DNA from: an uncultured Muribaculaceae bacterium
GTDB lineage: Bacteria; Bacteroidota; Bacteroidia; Bacteroidales; Muribaculaceae
DNA length: 28,576 nt
Direction of reading: 5' to 3'
Assembly: GCA_910584125.1 (NCBI GenBank)
Contig: CAJTXU010000005.1
Span: 30,908 to 59,483, forward strand
In this document: positions 1-7,490 of the stretch, piece after piece
Numbering within the stretch: the stretch's first letter is position 1
Layout of the letters: each line of letters opens with the position of its first letter
Notes under the pieces: generated by a model
Told to the model about the DNA's origin: nothing
The model's database searches: none
What the model saw: the letters and a program-made list of their open reading frames with translations, nothing else
Program-made: the position numbers and the translations under genes

Positions 1-70
1 AGAAGAGCCATAAGAAGAAGAGCCATAAGAAGAAGAGCCATAAGAAGAAGAGCCATAAGAAGAAGAGCCA
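1..70. repeat. 15-bp direct tandem repeat, about 4.7 copies
   Basis: The unit AAGAAGAGCCATAAG recurs exactly every 15 bases; the core GAGCCA sits at 5, 20, 35, 50 and 65. The array starts at or before the window edge, so its full size is unknown. Fifteen is a multiple of three, and read in plus frame 3 each unit gives Lys-Lys-Ser-His-Lys. There are no spacers between units. Confidence 0.95.
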
Positions 71-101
71 GAGGGCCAGGGCGAGGCGCTGGCGAGCTTA
101 G
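3..101 (+). CDS. Possible 3' end of a gene with a (KKSHK)n basic tail, partial
   Basis: Plus frame 3 is open from the window edge through the 15-bp repeat. It encodes repeated Lys-Lys-Ser-His-Lys pentapeptides followed by an Arg-rich end (KKSQRARARRWRA), and stops at TAG 99-101. Lys-rich repeat tails are known on bacterial nucleic-acid-binding proteins such as histone-like proteins, helicases and some ribosomal proteins, so a gene entering from the left is plausible. The body of the gene is outside the window, so no function can be assigned. The alternative is a non-coding repeat that is open by chance. Confidence 0.3.
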   Translation, partial: KSHKKKSHKKKSHKKKSHKKKSQRARARRWRA

Positions 102-132
102 GGTGAACTTAGGGGGGGCTTAGGTCGCGTGG

Positions 133-189
133 TGAAGGCCTGCGGCCTTCATTCCCCGGCTTTCATCCCCGGCCTGCGGCCTTAAGGCC
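133..189. repeat. REP-like palindromes at the 3' end of the transposase gene
   Basis: Positions 133-151 form a perfect 8-bp stem with a 3-nt loop (TGAAGGCC, TGC, GGCCTTCA). A related core, GGCCTGCGGCC, follows at 171-181 and overlaps GGCCTTAAGGCC at 178-189. On the minus strand the two share AAGGCCGCAGGCC, each close to a GGGGA run. The second overlaps the last codons and the first lies just past the stop of the HUH transposase. RAYT enzymes act on short hairpins flanking their own gene, so these are candidate cognate REP sites. That link is inference from position. Confidence 0.5.
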
Positions 190-1155
190 TGTGGTGACGC
201 GGTGGCTGCCGGCTTCGCTGGCGGCCAGATACTCGGCGATGCGGTTGAGGCGCGTCGCCTTGTCGTAGGTCATCGTCTGCCTGCCGGTCGCCGCGCCGCT
301 CTCGACAAGCACCAGCAGACGCCCCTCGGCGCAGAGGTCGAAGTCCTTGCCCGCCGGTTTCCAGCGCTCGCCGAAGCCGCGGTCCGAAAGCCTGACCACC
401 GAGCCTCCCTCTTCTATCGCCTTGTTCATTATCTCTTTCTCCACCCTGTTGATGGCCGGCGAGACGAGCACCATCCCGGCCCGCGCCGCAGCCACGCATT
501 TCTCCACATACTCCGCGCACTCAGCCTCATTCCAACGGCGACGCACATGCACCTCCAGCATCGGCTTTCTGAGCAGGAAGATGTTGCCCACACAGTCGAG
601 ACTGTAGTCGCCGACCTGCAGGCCCAGCGTCCGTCTGAACAAATCGGGGTAAAGCCTCTTTATCAGCAACCGCCGCGGGTTGTCGTAGATATACTCCCGG
701 AGTATCTTCAGCTGCCCATTCCCATAGACAATCCTGTCGTTGATGCCCTCCAGATCGAACAGGGAGGCGTCTCGAGGTATGATGCCGCGACGGCGGCAAT
801 CGGAAGTCGCCGCCGACTCAGTGGCCGACACATACTTGAGTACACTGCACTTCAGCCGCTGCTTCACCCGAAGCAAGACATGGCAATGGTCGGGCATGAC
901 GACATACTTGTAGATCTCGATATATTCGGGCCTGTATTCCTCAAGTTTTCGGATTTCGACGTCGAGGATCATGCCTATCTCCGTCTTCTCGACGTATGGC
1001 GGCATCTGCGACTCAGGCGGCTCGCAGCCCGGGCGGAATCTGACCGGTCCCTGGACAAAAGGATTCCCCTTGACATGGGAAAAGACCGGCGCATCGGGAC
1101 TCTTCTTGATAGTGAACATGTAGATGCAAGAGCCTCGATAGTCATGATCCTTCAT
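163..1155 (-). CDS. REP-associated-type (Y1/HUH) transposase with an extra C-terminal SLOG-like domain
   Basis: The N-terminal half matches the IS200-like Y1 transposase/RAYT family. It has an opening of the R-M-K-D-x-D-Y type, an HUH motif His90-Cys-His92 in 'VVMPDHCHVLLRV', and a REYIYDNPRR helix (153-162) holding the candidate catalytic tyrosines Tyr155 and Tyr157. These enzymes cut and rejoin single-stranded DNA at hairpins. Typical members are about 150-220 residues; this one has 330. Residues about 195-312 form a second domain with 'VLVSPAINRVEKEI', 'LSDRGFGERWKP', 'DLCAEGRLLVL' and 'LNRIAEYL', resembling the DprA/LOG (SLOG) nucleotide-binding fold; that assignment is tentative. In-frame codons upstream of the ATG also look RAYT-like (DIKHRNTRR) but contain no ATG, so the start is uncertain and the 5' end may be damaged. 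It may be domesticated rather than mobile. Confidence 0.8.
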   Translation of the reverse strand: MKDHDYRGSCIYMFTIKKSPDAPVFSHVKGNPFVQGPVRFRPGCEPPESQMPPYVEKTEIGMILDVEIRKLEEYRPEYIEIYKYVVMPDHCHVLLRVKQRLKCSVLKYVSATESAATSDCRRRGIIPRDASLFDLEGINDRIVYGNGQLKILREYIYDNPRRLLIKRLYPDLFRRTLGLQVGDYSLDCVGNIFLLRKPMLEVHVRRRWNEAECAEYVEKCVAAARAGMVLVSPAINRVEKEIMNKAIEEGGSVVRLSDRGFGERWKPAGKDFDLCAEGRLLVLVESGAATGRQTMTYDKATRLNRIAEYLAASEAGSHRVTTGLKAAGRG

Positions 1156-1251
1156 CCGGCGCGTGTTGCGGTGCTTGATGTCCGACAGCGGCCCGGCATA
1201 ATCGGGGCAGCCATAGGCATTTCGATTTGAAGGTGAGTAAAAATTTATGAA

Positions 1252-1281
1252 AAGCGGGCGCCCTGATGGGGGCGTCCGCTT
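1252..1281 (-). terminator. Rho-independent terminator of the secreted-protein gene
   Basis: The arms AAGCGGGCGCCC and GGGGGCGTCCGCTT form a GC-rich hairpin with a short loop and one G-T wobble. On the minus strand it is followed by TTTTC and then an AT-rich stretch. It lies 34 nt past the stop codon of the 1315-2670 gene. The rest of 1156-1314 holds no other gene that I can see. Confidence 0.8.
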
Positions 1282-1314
1282 CTTATTAAAGTTGTTGGTT
1301 TCTCTGGAAGTCGA

Positions 1315-2670
1315 TTACTTCGCGATAGTCTTGAAGGCCTCGTTGCCTTTCTTCACGATTACAACCTGACCAGCCTCGGGGTTGGCGATCTCAACACCCT
1401 GGAGGTTGAAGTAGCGTGCGGGAACATTCTCAGCGTCGTTGATGATACCCTTTACGGCGAGAGCGTTTGCAGGCAGCTTGATTGTCGAGATCATCTCGAT
1501 AGGAATTCCACCTTCGGCCTCCCACTGAGTTGCGAGCAGATAAGCGCCCATGTCACCCTGTATGCGTGCGTTGGGGATAGTAACCACGCCATCAGCAGTC
1601 ATTGTCGACATGGGATCATCAAATGCCTCGGCATCCTCCTTGATCTCATCGTATGTCCATCCCTCTACGTAATTCAGGTAACCTTCCTTGTTGCATGCGA
1701 AAATGGGGTTCGCGAGCTCGCTGACCTGATACAATCTGCTCAGGTCGAAATTAGCGTTCACGTAAGGACGAACGAGAACACAGTCAGGATCTTCGATATT
1801 CAGAAGAATGTAACCATCTTTGTTTGAAGATGCATTGACCTGAGCATACGGAGAGTTCGGTCCGTAAGGATTCACGAGAAGGATTTCCTTTTCGTTTGCT
1901 TTGTTTTTCTGGCACTTCACGTTGTAAGCGGGATAGCCGACGCCATCGAGGGCCTTGAACCAGCCATCCTCAAGAGAGGCATCATCGCAGTCTGTCCACT
2001 CGGCTGCGTCGTACTGGAAGTACGGGAAACCATATGTTTCTTCAATGGTTTTGAGGCGGTTCATATAGTACCATCCGAAACCGCTACCCGCGCCCTTAAG
2101 GCTGGGAACAGTGAACTCGATCTCATCACCGTCATTGGCGAACCATCCGCCTACGCATATCACACTGCCGTTCTGGAGTTGCACACCCTGAGGCATATAC
2201 GTGAATTCGATGTAAGGCACGTAGGTGTCCGATGTGACTTTACCCTGCTCGTCAAATTCGAGATGCTTCGGGTAAAGATAGATGGACTCGTTCTGATACT
2301 TATAGAATATAGGCTGGGACTCTACGCGGATTGTGCCGGCTGTGGCATTGTACTTGCCCTTAATCGGAGCGAGCTCGAACATTCCATAGATGGTGACGTC
2401 CTCACCGTTGAACTCCAGATACAGAGCACTTGACTCAGGACCGCCTCCTTCTTTCGAATTGATGCAGTCATACGCGTAGGCAGCGTTGTCATTCGGTTTT
2501 GCAGCCGGTGCCTTCATCGGGCCGTTGATTTTCTCACCAGTGGCGAGCTTCTCTGTCATCACGTAGTCAGTAGCGCGAGTGAAAATCTCTGTCTTCTGAG
2601 AATTCACCCCGGCGAAAGCCTGCGCAGATACTGTAGCGGCTACTGCCAACGATGCGTAAATTTTCTTCAT
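1315..2670 (-). CDS. Secreted protein of unknown function with T9SS-type C-terminal tail
   Basis: The protein has 451 residues. I chose the ATG at 2670 because it gives a clear signal peptide (MKKIYASLAVAATVSAQAFA); the open frame runs further upstream to 2781 but would start inside the promoter. The mature part is rich in Tyr, Trp, Asn and Asp, has few basic residues and looks like beta-rich extracellular sequence. The C-terminus reads 'YFNLQGVEIANPEAGQVVI' and then a short Lys/Gly tail. This resembles the end of the neighbouring C10 protease and fits a T9SS sorting domain or the related short Bacteroidales tails. I recognise no catalytic motif and assign no function. It has its own promoter match and terminator, so it is probably a single-gene transcript. 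Confidence 0.85.
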   Translation of the reverse strand: MKKIYASLAVAATVSAQAFAGVNSQKTEIFTRATDYVMTEKLATGEKINGPMKAPAAKPNDNAAYAYDCINSKEGGGPESSALYLEFNGEDVTIYGMFELAPIKGKYNATAGTIRVESQPIFYKYQNESIYLYPKHLEFDEQGKVTSDTYVPYIEFTYMPQGVQLQNGSVICVGGWFANDGDEIEFTVPSLKGAGSGFGWYYMNRLKTIEETYGFPYFQYDAAEWTDCDDASLEDGWFKALDGVGYPAYNVKCQKNKANEKEILLVNPYGPNSPYAQVNASSNKDGYILLNIEDPDCVLVRPYVNANFDLSRLYQVSELANPIFACNKEGYLNYVEGWTYDEIKEDAEAFDDPMSTMTADGVVTIPNARIQGDMGAYLLATQWEAEGGIPIEMISTIKLPANALAVKGIINDAENVPARYFNLQGVEIANPEAGQVVIVKKGNEAFKTIAK

Positions 2671-2778
2671 ACTCTTGAAATTAAATTTACAGTTATTAAT
2701 TATATTATTTAACACATTTTCGCATAAAATCCTCATAAGGATTATCAAACATAATAACCCGTCTGAGTTCCGACACCA

Positions 2779-2809
2779 CAAAGTTAATTAAAATTTTTAA
2801 ACCTCCAAA
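2779..2809 (-). promoter_or_regulatory. Bacteroidota-type promoter for the 1315-2670 gene
   Basis: On the minus strand, TTTG (2809-2806), 19 nt, then TAACTTTG (2786-2779) matches the Bacteroides -33/-7 consensus TTTG and TAnnTTTG exactly. Transcription would start near 2772, giving a leader of about 100 nt before the ATG at 2670. The leader is AT-rich, and no clear riboswitch was seen. Confidence 0.75.
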
Positions 2810-2869
2810 ATAATTTTTAATAATTTTATCTAAAATTATCCTACCGCACATATTCGAGAAAAAAATCAC

Positions 2870-2902
2870 GAGTTCCGGTCGTTTGTTAAACGACCGGAAC
2901 TC
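2870..2902 (-). terminator. Strong hairpin terminator of the C10 protease gene
   Basis: A perfect 15-bp stem (GAGTTCCGGTCGTTT and its complement) closes on a 3-nt GTT loop. On the minus strand it is followed by GTGATTTTTTTC, a clear T-tract. It lies 38 nt beyond the protease stop codon and separates that gene from the next one downstream. Confidence 0.92.
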
Positions 2903-2940
2903 GGATATAAGTCAGGCAGCAGTTAGCCTCAAGCTCTGAC

Positions 2941-5388
2941 TCAGTAGACAATTAGCGAAGACTTTCCGCCCTGTCTGCGGATGACGACACTACCTTTACT
3001 TGGATTGTCAACGGGCATTCCCTGAAGGTCATAATATTCAACCTGGCCATTTGCTTCATCAATTGCCACGCCATCAATGCCGCTATCCTTGAATCCTATA
3101 TATATGTTCCCGAGGGAACTGTTTCTGCCGTTCTGAACGTATGCCGCTGTAATACGATATATTGCAGACGAATCAAACGAGCTCATATTCATGGGTATCA
3201 CGACATTTTCGGATTCGCCCTGACCGATGAACGGGGTGTCGTAATAATAATTCTCGCCCGTAGAAACGAACTTGTTGGTCTCCGGGTTATACTGCGCCAT
3301 GATTACCCTTATACTCGAATCAAAATATCCGCTCTTAACCGTATAATCAAGCTTGATATCAAAATTCGAGGCGTCGGTGATCTCAAAGGCGTCTTTGAAA
3401 GTGCGGTTGCCACTCACGAGGTCCTTGACAGTCGAATTTGTCACAGAAAGGTCGTCGAGAGTCAGCACAAATCCGCTGGCTACACTACTCATTTCATACT
3501 TGCCGTAACTTGCGATCACTGAGTTTGTAGCGGCATCCATTACCTTAAGGTCATATTCGCCGGTTCCGGTAGCCGTCGCGCCCTGAACCTGGAAGAACTG
3601 AGCGAGGGCCTGCTTGTGGACGGTCTGACCAGCGGGCACCGTAACCAGCATGTAGTCACCGCGATACTGCATTTCCCCGTTACGATACAGAGCCGGATAG
3701 AAACATGAGCTAAGCTCCATGCCGCTATCATTCTTCACCGACAGGTCAAGACGGGCATTACGTCCGAAGTATAATGGAGAGCTCAAACCCTCGCCTTCGA
3801 ACGACAGTCGGGCTGCCGCAGCCGTCTGAACAGAAAGTTGGCCACCGCTTACGGTCAACATACAGTAGTTGGCATCACCCCAGTTGCATACAATCGGCTG
3901 CCATGGATAATACAGTTCCTGTTCGACATCAAGCAGACCACTCTGACGAGCAGCAATTACGACGCGATATCGGCCATCCGCAAGGCCTTCCGGAATCGTG
4001 ATGACTGGATTCGTGCTTTCGGTTGAATAATAGGAATACACATTCAATGTCACATCGCTATATGAGCGACCGGACCATTTACCAAGCACCTCGTCGACTT
4101 TCGTTCCGTCTTCCTTCTCGATGATTGCTCCTATCTCGCAAGATATCGAGCGCCAGCTGCCGTTGGCCCAGCCCGCGGTAGCACCCGGATTGCTTGCACG
4201 GAAAGTAATGTCCCGGCCCGACAGAGATGCCGTGGCAGTACCCATTATCTTCAGATTGTCGTAGTCGGGGGTGACCACTCCATCGGGTTTCCGCATGTTG
4301 AACACCGCCCCCTGACTGTAGTTGAATCCGCCTTCCGCGCCACCGATGCCCTGGGTCTCGGGATTGAGCGAGTCAAGCAGATAGTATCCATCGGACATAC
4401 CGCCCCAGCCCCAGTTGAAGTGGAAATAGCCGTTGCCGTCGTATCCGTCACACACGAAGGAGTGTCCTCCGTCGATTGAGCGTCCGTCATATATGACCGG
4501 GCCAACATTCTTAATGTTGTTATACACCATCTCTGTCCACTGAGCTGTGGAGAACAACTCGCGCTCGCGGTAAATCGCATCAGGCGAATACTTGAAGTAT
4601 GTCACCATTCCATTCACGAGCTTGTAGCTCTGGGCTCCTGACATCTCGCTTCCGTATCCCATTTCAACGGCGTATCCACACGCCTGCATGAGAAATGCCA
4701 CGGCCTCTGCCTGCTTGTCGGTGTAGCTGCCGGGTGAATAGGTGTCATCCATATTGGCCCAGTCGAAGTCCTTGTTGAGACGCAACGATCTGGAGACACC
4801 GTTGTCGGTATATCTGATGGTCCCTCTGCCTCGCTGGGGGTATTCGAAATAATTCATCACCTGAGCGAACGAGGTGGCGACGCATCCCGTGGGAGCCTTA
4901 TAGCCTCCGACCATCGGGCAGTCGTTGTTGTATGGGGCGTCCTGATTCCACGTTGTGGTCATCAGCGGCGCGACAGCTGACCACCCTGCAGGAGCATAAA
5001 CCTGAACCTCGCCAGAACCCATGCCCTTCGACGAAAGCCATTCCGCCTTTCGGCCGTATTCGTCGAGCCACCATTTTAGAGAAGGCGGAAGATTAGACGC
5101 GTCGACAGAACCCGAATGGGAATATCCAAGCACAGGTGCCAGACAGTCGTCAGCACTGAGAATGGCGAAGCCGCGGCCATCCTGCCTGTTGAAGATGTAG
5201 GCCGAAGCATTTCCGTTACTCATTACCTGAGTATGGGCGAGACGAAGGCCGTCCGCACCCATCGACACGGCCTTAGCCGGACCCGAAGCAACGGCGCGTT
5301 GCAACGCCTGCTCGGGAGTCAAGGGGGCTGCCGAAGTCCCGGCTGCGATCATCGAAGCCGCGGCGAGCATGATTAGTTTCTTACTCAT
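2941..5388 (-). CDS. Secreted C10 family cysteine protease (streptopain/interpain-like)
   Basis: The protein has 815 residues and a signal peptide (about 1-20). Residues about 21-120 look like the Spi-type inhibitory propeptide that keeps C10 enzymes inactive until cleaved. The catalytic domain follows: Cys169 in 'APTGCVATSFAQVMNYF' and His309 in 'DGGHSFVCDGYDGNGYFHFNWGWGG', the two hallmark blocks of streptopain-type papain-fold proteases. Residues about 375-780 form a long beta-rich extension. The last about 30 residues ('YYDLQGMPVDNPSKGSVVI') resemble a T9SS sorting tail. It probably acts at the cell surface or outside the cell on proteins. Placement beside SusCD suggests supply of peptides to that importer, which is inference. 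A hairpin terminator follows the gene. Confidence 0.92.
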   Translation of the reverse strand: MSKKLIMLAAASMIAAGTSAAPLTPEQALQRAVASGPAKAVSMGADGLRLAHTQVMSNGNASAYIFNRQDGRGFAILSADDCLAPVLGYSHSGSVDASNLPPSLKWWLDEYGRKAEWLSSKGMGSGEVQVYAPAGWSAVAPLMTTTWNQDAPYNNDCPMVGGYKAPTGCVATSFAQVMNYFEYPQRGRGTIRYTDNGVSRSLRLNKDFDWANMDDTYSPGSYTDKQAEAVAFLMQACGYAVEMGYGSEMSGAQSYKLVNGMVTYFKYSPDAIYRERELFSTAQWTEMVYNNIKNVGPVIYDGRSIDGGHSFVCDGYDGNGYFHFNWGWGGMSDGYYLLDSLNPETQGIGGAEGGFNYSQGAVFNMRKPDGVVTPDYDNLKIMGTATASLSGRDITFRASNPGATAGWANGSWRSISCEIGAIIEKEDGTKVDEVLGKWSGRSYSDVTLNVYSYYSTESTNPVITIPEGLADGRYRVVIAARQSGLLDVEQELYYPWQPIVCNWGDANYCMLTVSGGQLSVQTAAAARLSFEGEGLSSPLYFGRNARLDLSVKNDSGMELSSCFYPALYRNGEMQYRGDYMLVTVPAGQTVHKQALAQFFQVQGATATGTGEYDLKVMDAATNSVIASYGKYEMSSVASGFVLTLDDLSVTNSTVKDLVSGNRTFKDAFEITDASNFDIKLDYTVKSGYFDSSIRVIMAQYNPETNKFVSTGENYYYDTPFIGQGESENVVIPMNMSSFDSSAIYRITAAYVQNGRNSSLGNIYIGFKDSGIDGVAIDEANGQVEYYDLQGMPVDNPSKGSVVIRRQGGKSSLIVY

Positions 5389-5411
5389 ATGATTGATTAA
5401 TTTAGGTTACA

Positions 5412-5419
5412 CAAATATG
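5412..5419 (-). promoter_or_regulatory. Candidate -7 box upstream of the C10 protease
   Basis: The minus strand reads CATATTTG, one mismatch from TAnnTTTG, 23 nt before the ATG at 5388. A TTG about 17 nt further upstream could serve as a weak -33 element. This is clearly weaker than the other promoter matches in the window. Confidence 0.4.
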
Positions 5420-5526
5420 GATTTACATCCGCAATAGAGCCTGATGAGGAGTCATATCGCGTTTGATTTGATTCAACAATGCGTTCACGCTACAAATTAA
5501 GCAAAAATCGATTAAAAAAGCAAAAA

Positions 5527-5556
5527 AAACTCCGACAAAATCTTTTGCCGGAGTTT
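5527..5556 (-). terminator. Terminator of the susCD transcript
   Basis: The outer arms AAACTCCG and CGGAGTTT pair perfectly; an inner CAAAA/TTTTG stem extends them after one mismatch. On the minus strand a run of Ts follows (complement of the A-run at 5522-5529). It lies 33 nt past the SusD stop. A CTTTTTA on the other side could make it weakly bidirectional. Confidence 0.85.
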
Positions 5557-5589
5557 CTTTTTATGATTACGTCATTCAGACACTTCTAC

Positions 5590-7461
5590 TTACTGATTGG
5601 GTATTTTCTTGAGCAGACCGACGTTCACAGAATCGTTGTAGTTATATTCACGAGACGGGAGTGCGAAGCGCCAGCCGTTGCAGTACTTGACAGACTGTAT
5701 GCGGGCTACGTCTGCCTCAGACATACCTGCCTGCTCGTCAGGAACACAGTTGCCGGAAGTAGTGTCGTTTGCCTTCCAGATGCGGCGTACACGCTCAACA
5801 TTCCATCTCTTCAGATCGAGGAAGTTGAATCCCTCGCCCCAGAGCTCGATACGGCGGGAAACCCTGATCTCGTCAAGAAGCGATTCGCCCGACCTGGTGC
5901 TTGTATATCCAGGTATACGTTTCGACTGAACCTCGTTGAGGGCTGTGCGAGCCTTGCCTTGGTCACCAAGCATGTAGTATGCCTCTGCCTCGGTAAGCGC
6001 CATCTCCGAAGCGCGCATCCATGGCATAGCCATATTTCCATAAGGCTGGTATGACCAGAACTTGTTCTGCACTCCGAAAGGAGTTGTCAGCACCATGGCG
6101 TACATATTGTTTCCGTTGGCGTCGCGACCGAGTCTGACTGCCTTCTTTACGTCCTTGCCGGTGTAGTCGAGAATGAACGAGTTGTATTGATTGTCATCAT
6201 TCGCGATGTCAGCAGCTTTGCCCGTGAAGACATTCTCCCTATAGTTGTTGAGCCACCATCCGAGGCAGTTGAGCATACCATATCCGAGAGTATCCTTACC
6301 GGTGCGATCATAAACGTCTGTCCCGGCCATATTGAGGATATTGTTCTTATCCACCATCTTGGGATTCCAGAAGTCAGACTCCTTGATTTTGCCGGGGTTG
6401 AACGAGCGGGGAATTTCCGCGAGCTTGTCGGGTGTCCAGAAGAACTTCAGGCGAAGGTCATTGCCGGAAATTTTCTTAGCTTCATTGTAGAGGTCGATGT
6501 TGATGGCTCCTGCGCCGATCTGCCAGTTGTTGACATACGCACCGTTGCATGCGTAATGCGAGCCCCAAGACCAGTAGTATGTCGTGAGTTCGGTGGGATC
6601 CATGCTCCACATGATTTCGCTGTTGTCAGTGAAGAAACCTGCGAAGAGGTCAGACTCGTTCATAATCGAGTATCCCTTGCGCGCTTCAGCAGCCTTGTCG
6701 GCAGCAGTCTGCCAGTCATGTTTGATCATTGCGGCACGAGCCCAGATGCCGAGAGCCACACTCTTGTTGGCCTCATATTTCGCCGACCTGTCCATACCCG
6801 AAGCGTCATAGAGCTTGCATGCCTCTTCGAGGTCGCTGTAGATCAGATTGAGCACCTCATTCATCTTTCGGAGAGGCGTCGGGTCTGTTCCCGGCTCAGT
6901 GCGGATGACGATACAGTACGTCTCGCCGTTGTCTGAGTCCTCCCAACGGTTACCGTAGTAACCAAGGAGACGCGTGTATGCATGCGCACGCATTGTCAGG
7001 GCCTCCGCCTTGTAGAGTAACAACTCGCCTTCAAGGCCGGCATGGTCTTCCGAAGACGCGGGAATCGACTTGATCATGTAGTTCGAGAGGTTGATCAGAT
7101 TGTAGTAGTACATCCACGGGAGGACGGTCATATAGCTACCGGGGTCGGTAATATACGACCAGGTACGCAGACCCGGGAGCGCGGTCCAGAGACCGCAGTT
7201 CAGGTCGGATCCCGCCGCTTCTCCACAGCAGATATTCACCTGGGCTTCGCCCACGTTCTGGTTCACTTCCAGTTTGGCATACTGGCAATTCATTGCCTCG
7301 TATATACCTCCGATGAGCGACTTGGCAGCGGAAGGATCCGTAAGCTGCGCTTCGCTGATGTCGGTTTTCGGCTTCACATCGAGGTAGTCGCTCGAGCAGG
7401 AGGCAAGAAGTCCTGCGGCGGCTATTGCCGACATGGCTATATATATTGATCTTTTTTTCAT
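5590..7461 (-). CDS. SusD/RagB family nutrient-binding lipoprotein
   Basis: The 623-residue protein has a lipoprotein signal with lipobox LLASC (Cys22) followed by SSDYLDVKP, a typical SusD start. The body is the helical TPR-like SusD fold: 'LIGGIYEAMN' near the start, 'MRAHAYTRLLGYYGNRWED' in the middle, 'MRASEMALTEAEAYYMLGD' and the late 'RRIELWGEGFNFLDLKRWN' signature. SusD proteins sit as surface lids on their SusC partner and capture oligosaccharides or peptides. It begins 29 nt after the SusC stop and ends at a terminator, so the two form a bicistronic unit. The substrate cannot be read from sequence, but no glycosidase, sulfatase or polysaccharide lyase gene is nearby. Confidence 0.95.
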   Translation of the reverse strand: MKKRSIYIAMSAIAAAGLLASCSSDYLDVKPKTDISEAQLTDPSAAKSLIGGIYEAMNCQYAKLEVNQNVGEAQVNICCGEAAGSDLNCGLWTALPGLRTWSYITDPGSYMTVLPWMYYYNLINLSNYMIKSIPASSEDHAGLEGELLLYKAEALTMRAHAYTRLLGYYGNRWEDSDNGETYCIVIRTEPGTDPTPLRKMNEVLNLIYSDLEEACKLYDASGMDRSAKYEANKSVALGIWARAAMIKHDWQTAADKAAEARKGYSIMNESDLFAGFFTDNSEIMWSMDPTELTTYYWSWGSHYACNGAYVNNWQIGAGAINIDLYNEAKKISGNDLRLKFFWTPDKLAEIPRSFNPGKIKESDFWNPKMVDKNNILNMAGTDVYDRTGKDTLGYGMLNCLGWWLNNYRENVFTGKAADIANDDNQYNSFILDYTGKDVKKAVRLGRDANGNNMYAMVLTTPFGVQNKFWSYQPYGNMAMPWMRASEMALTEAEAYYMLGDQGKARTALNEVQSKRIPGYTSTRSGESLLDEIRVSRRIELWGEGFNFLDLKRWNVERVRRIWKANDTTSGNCVPDEQAGMSEADVARIQSVKYCNGWRFALPSREYNYNDSVNVGLLKKIPNQ

Positions 7462-7490
7462 TGTTCTATCAGTTTGAGTTATGTAAGTGG

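Noticed and set aside
1..70. CRISPR array
   Set aside because: The units abut with no spacers and are only 15 bp long; there are no cas genes.
202..1230. Long plus-strand open frame opposite the HUH gene
   Set aside because: The minus strand carries a recognisable HUH motif and family signatures; the plus frame has no recognisable domain and arises from GC-rich codon bias.
2671..2781. N-terminal extension of the 1315-2670 protein
   Set aside because: The extra residues precede a good signal peptide and would be encoded by the promoter and leader region.
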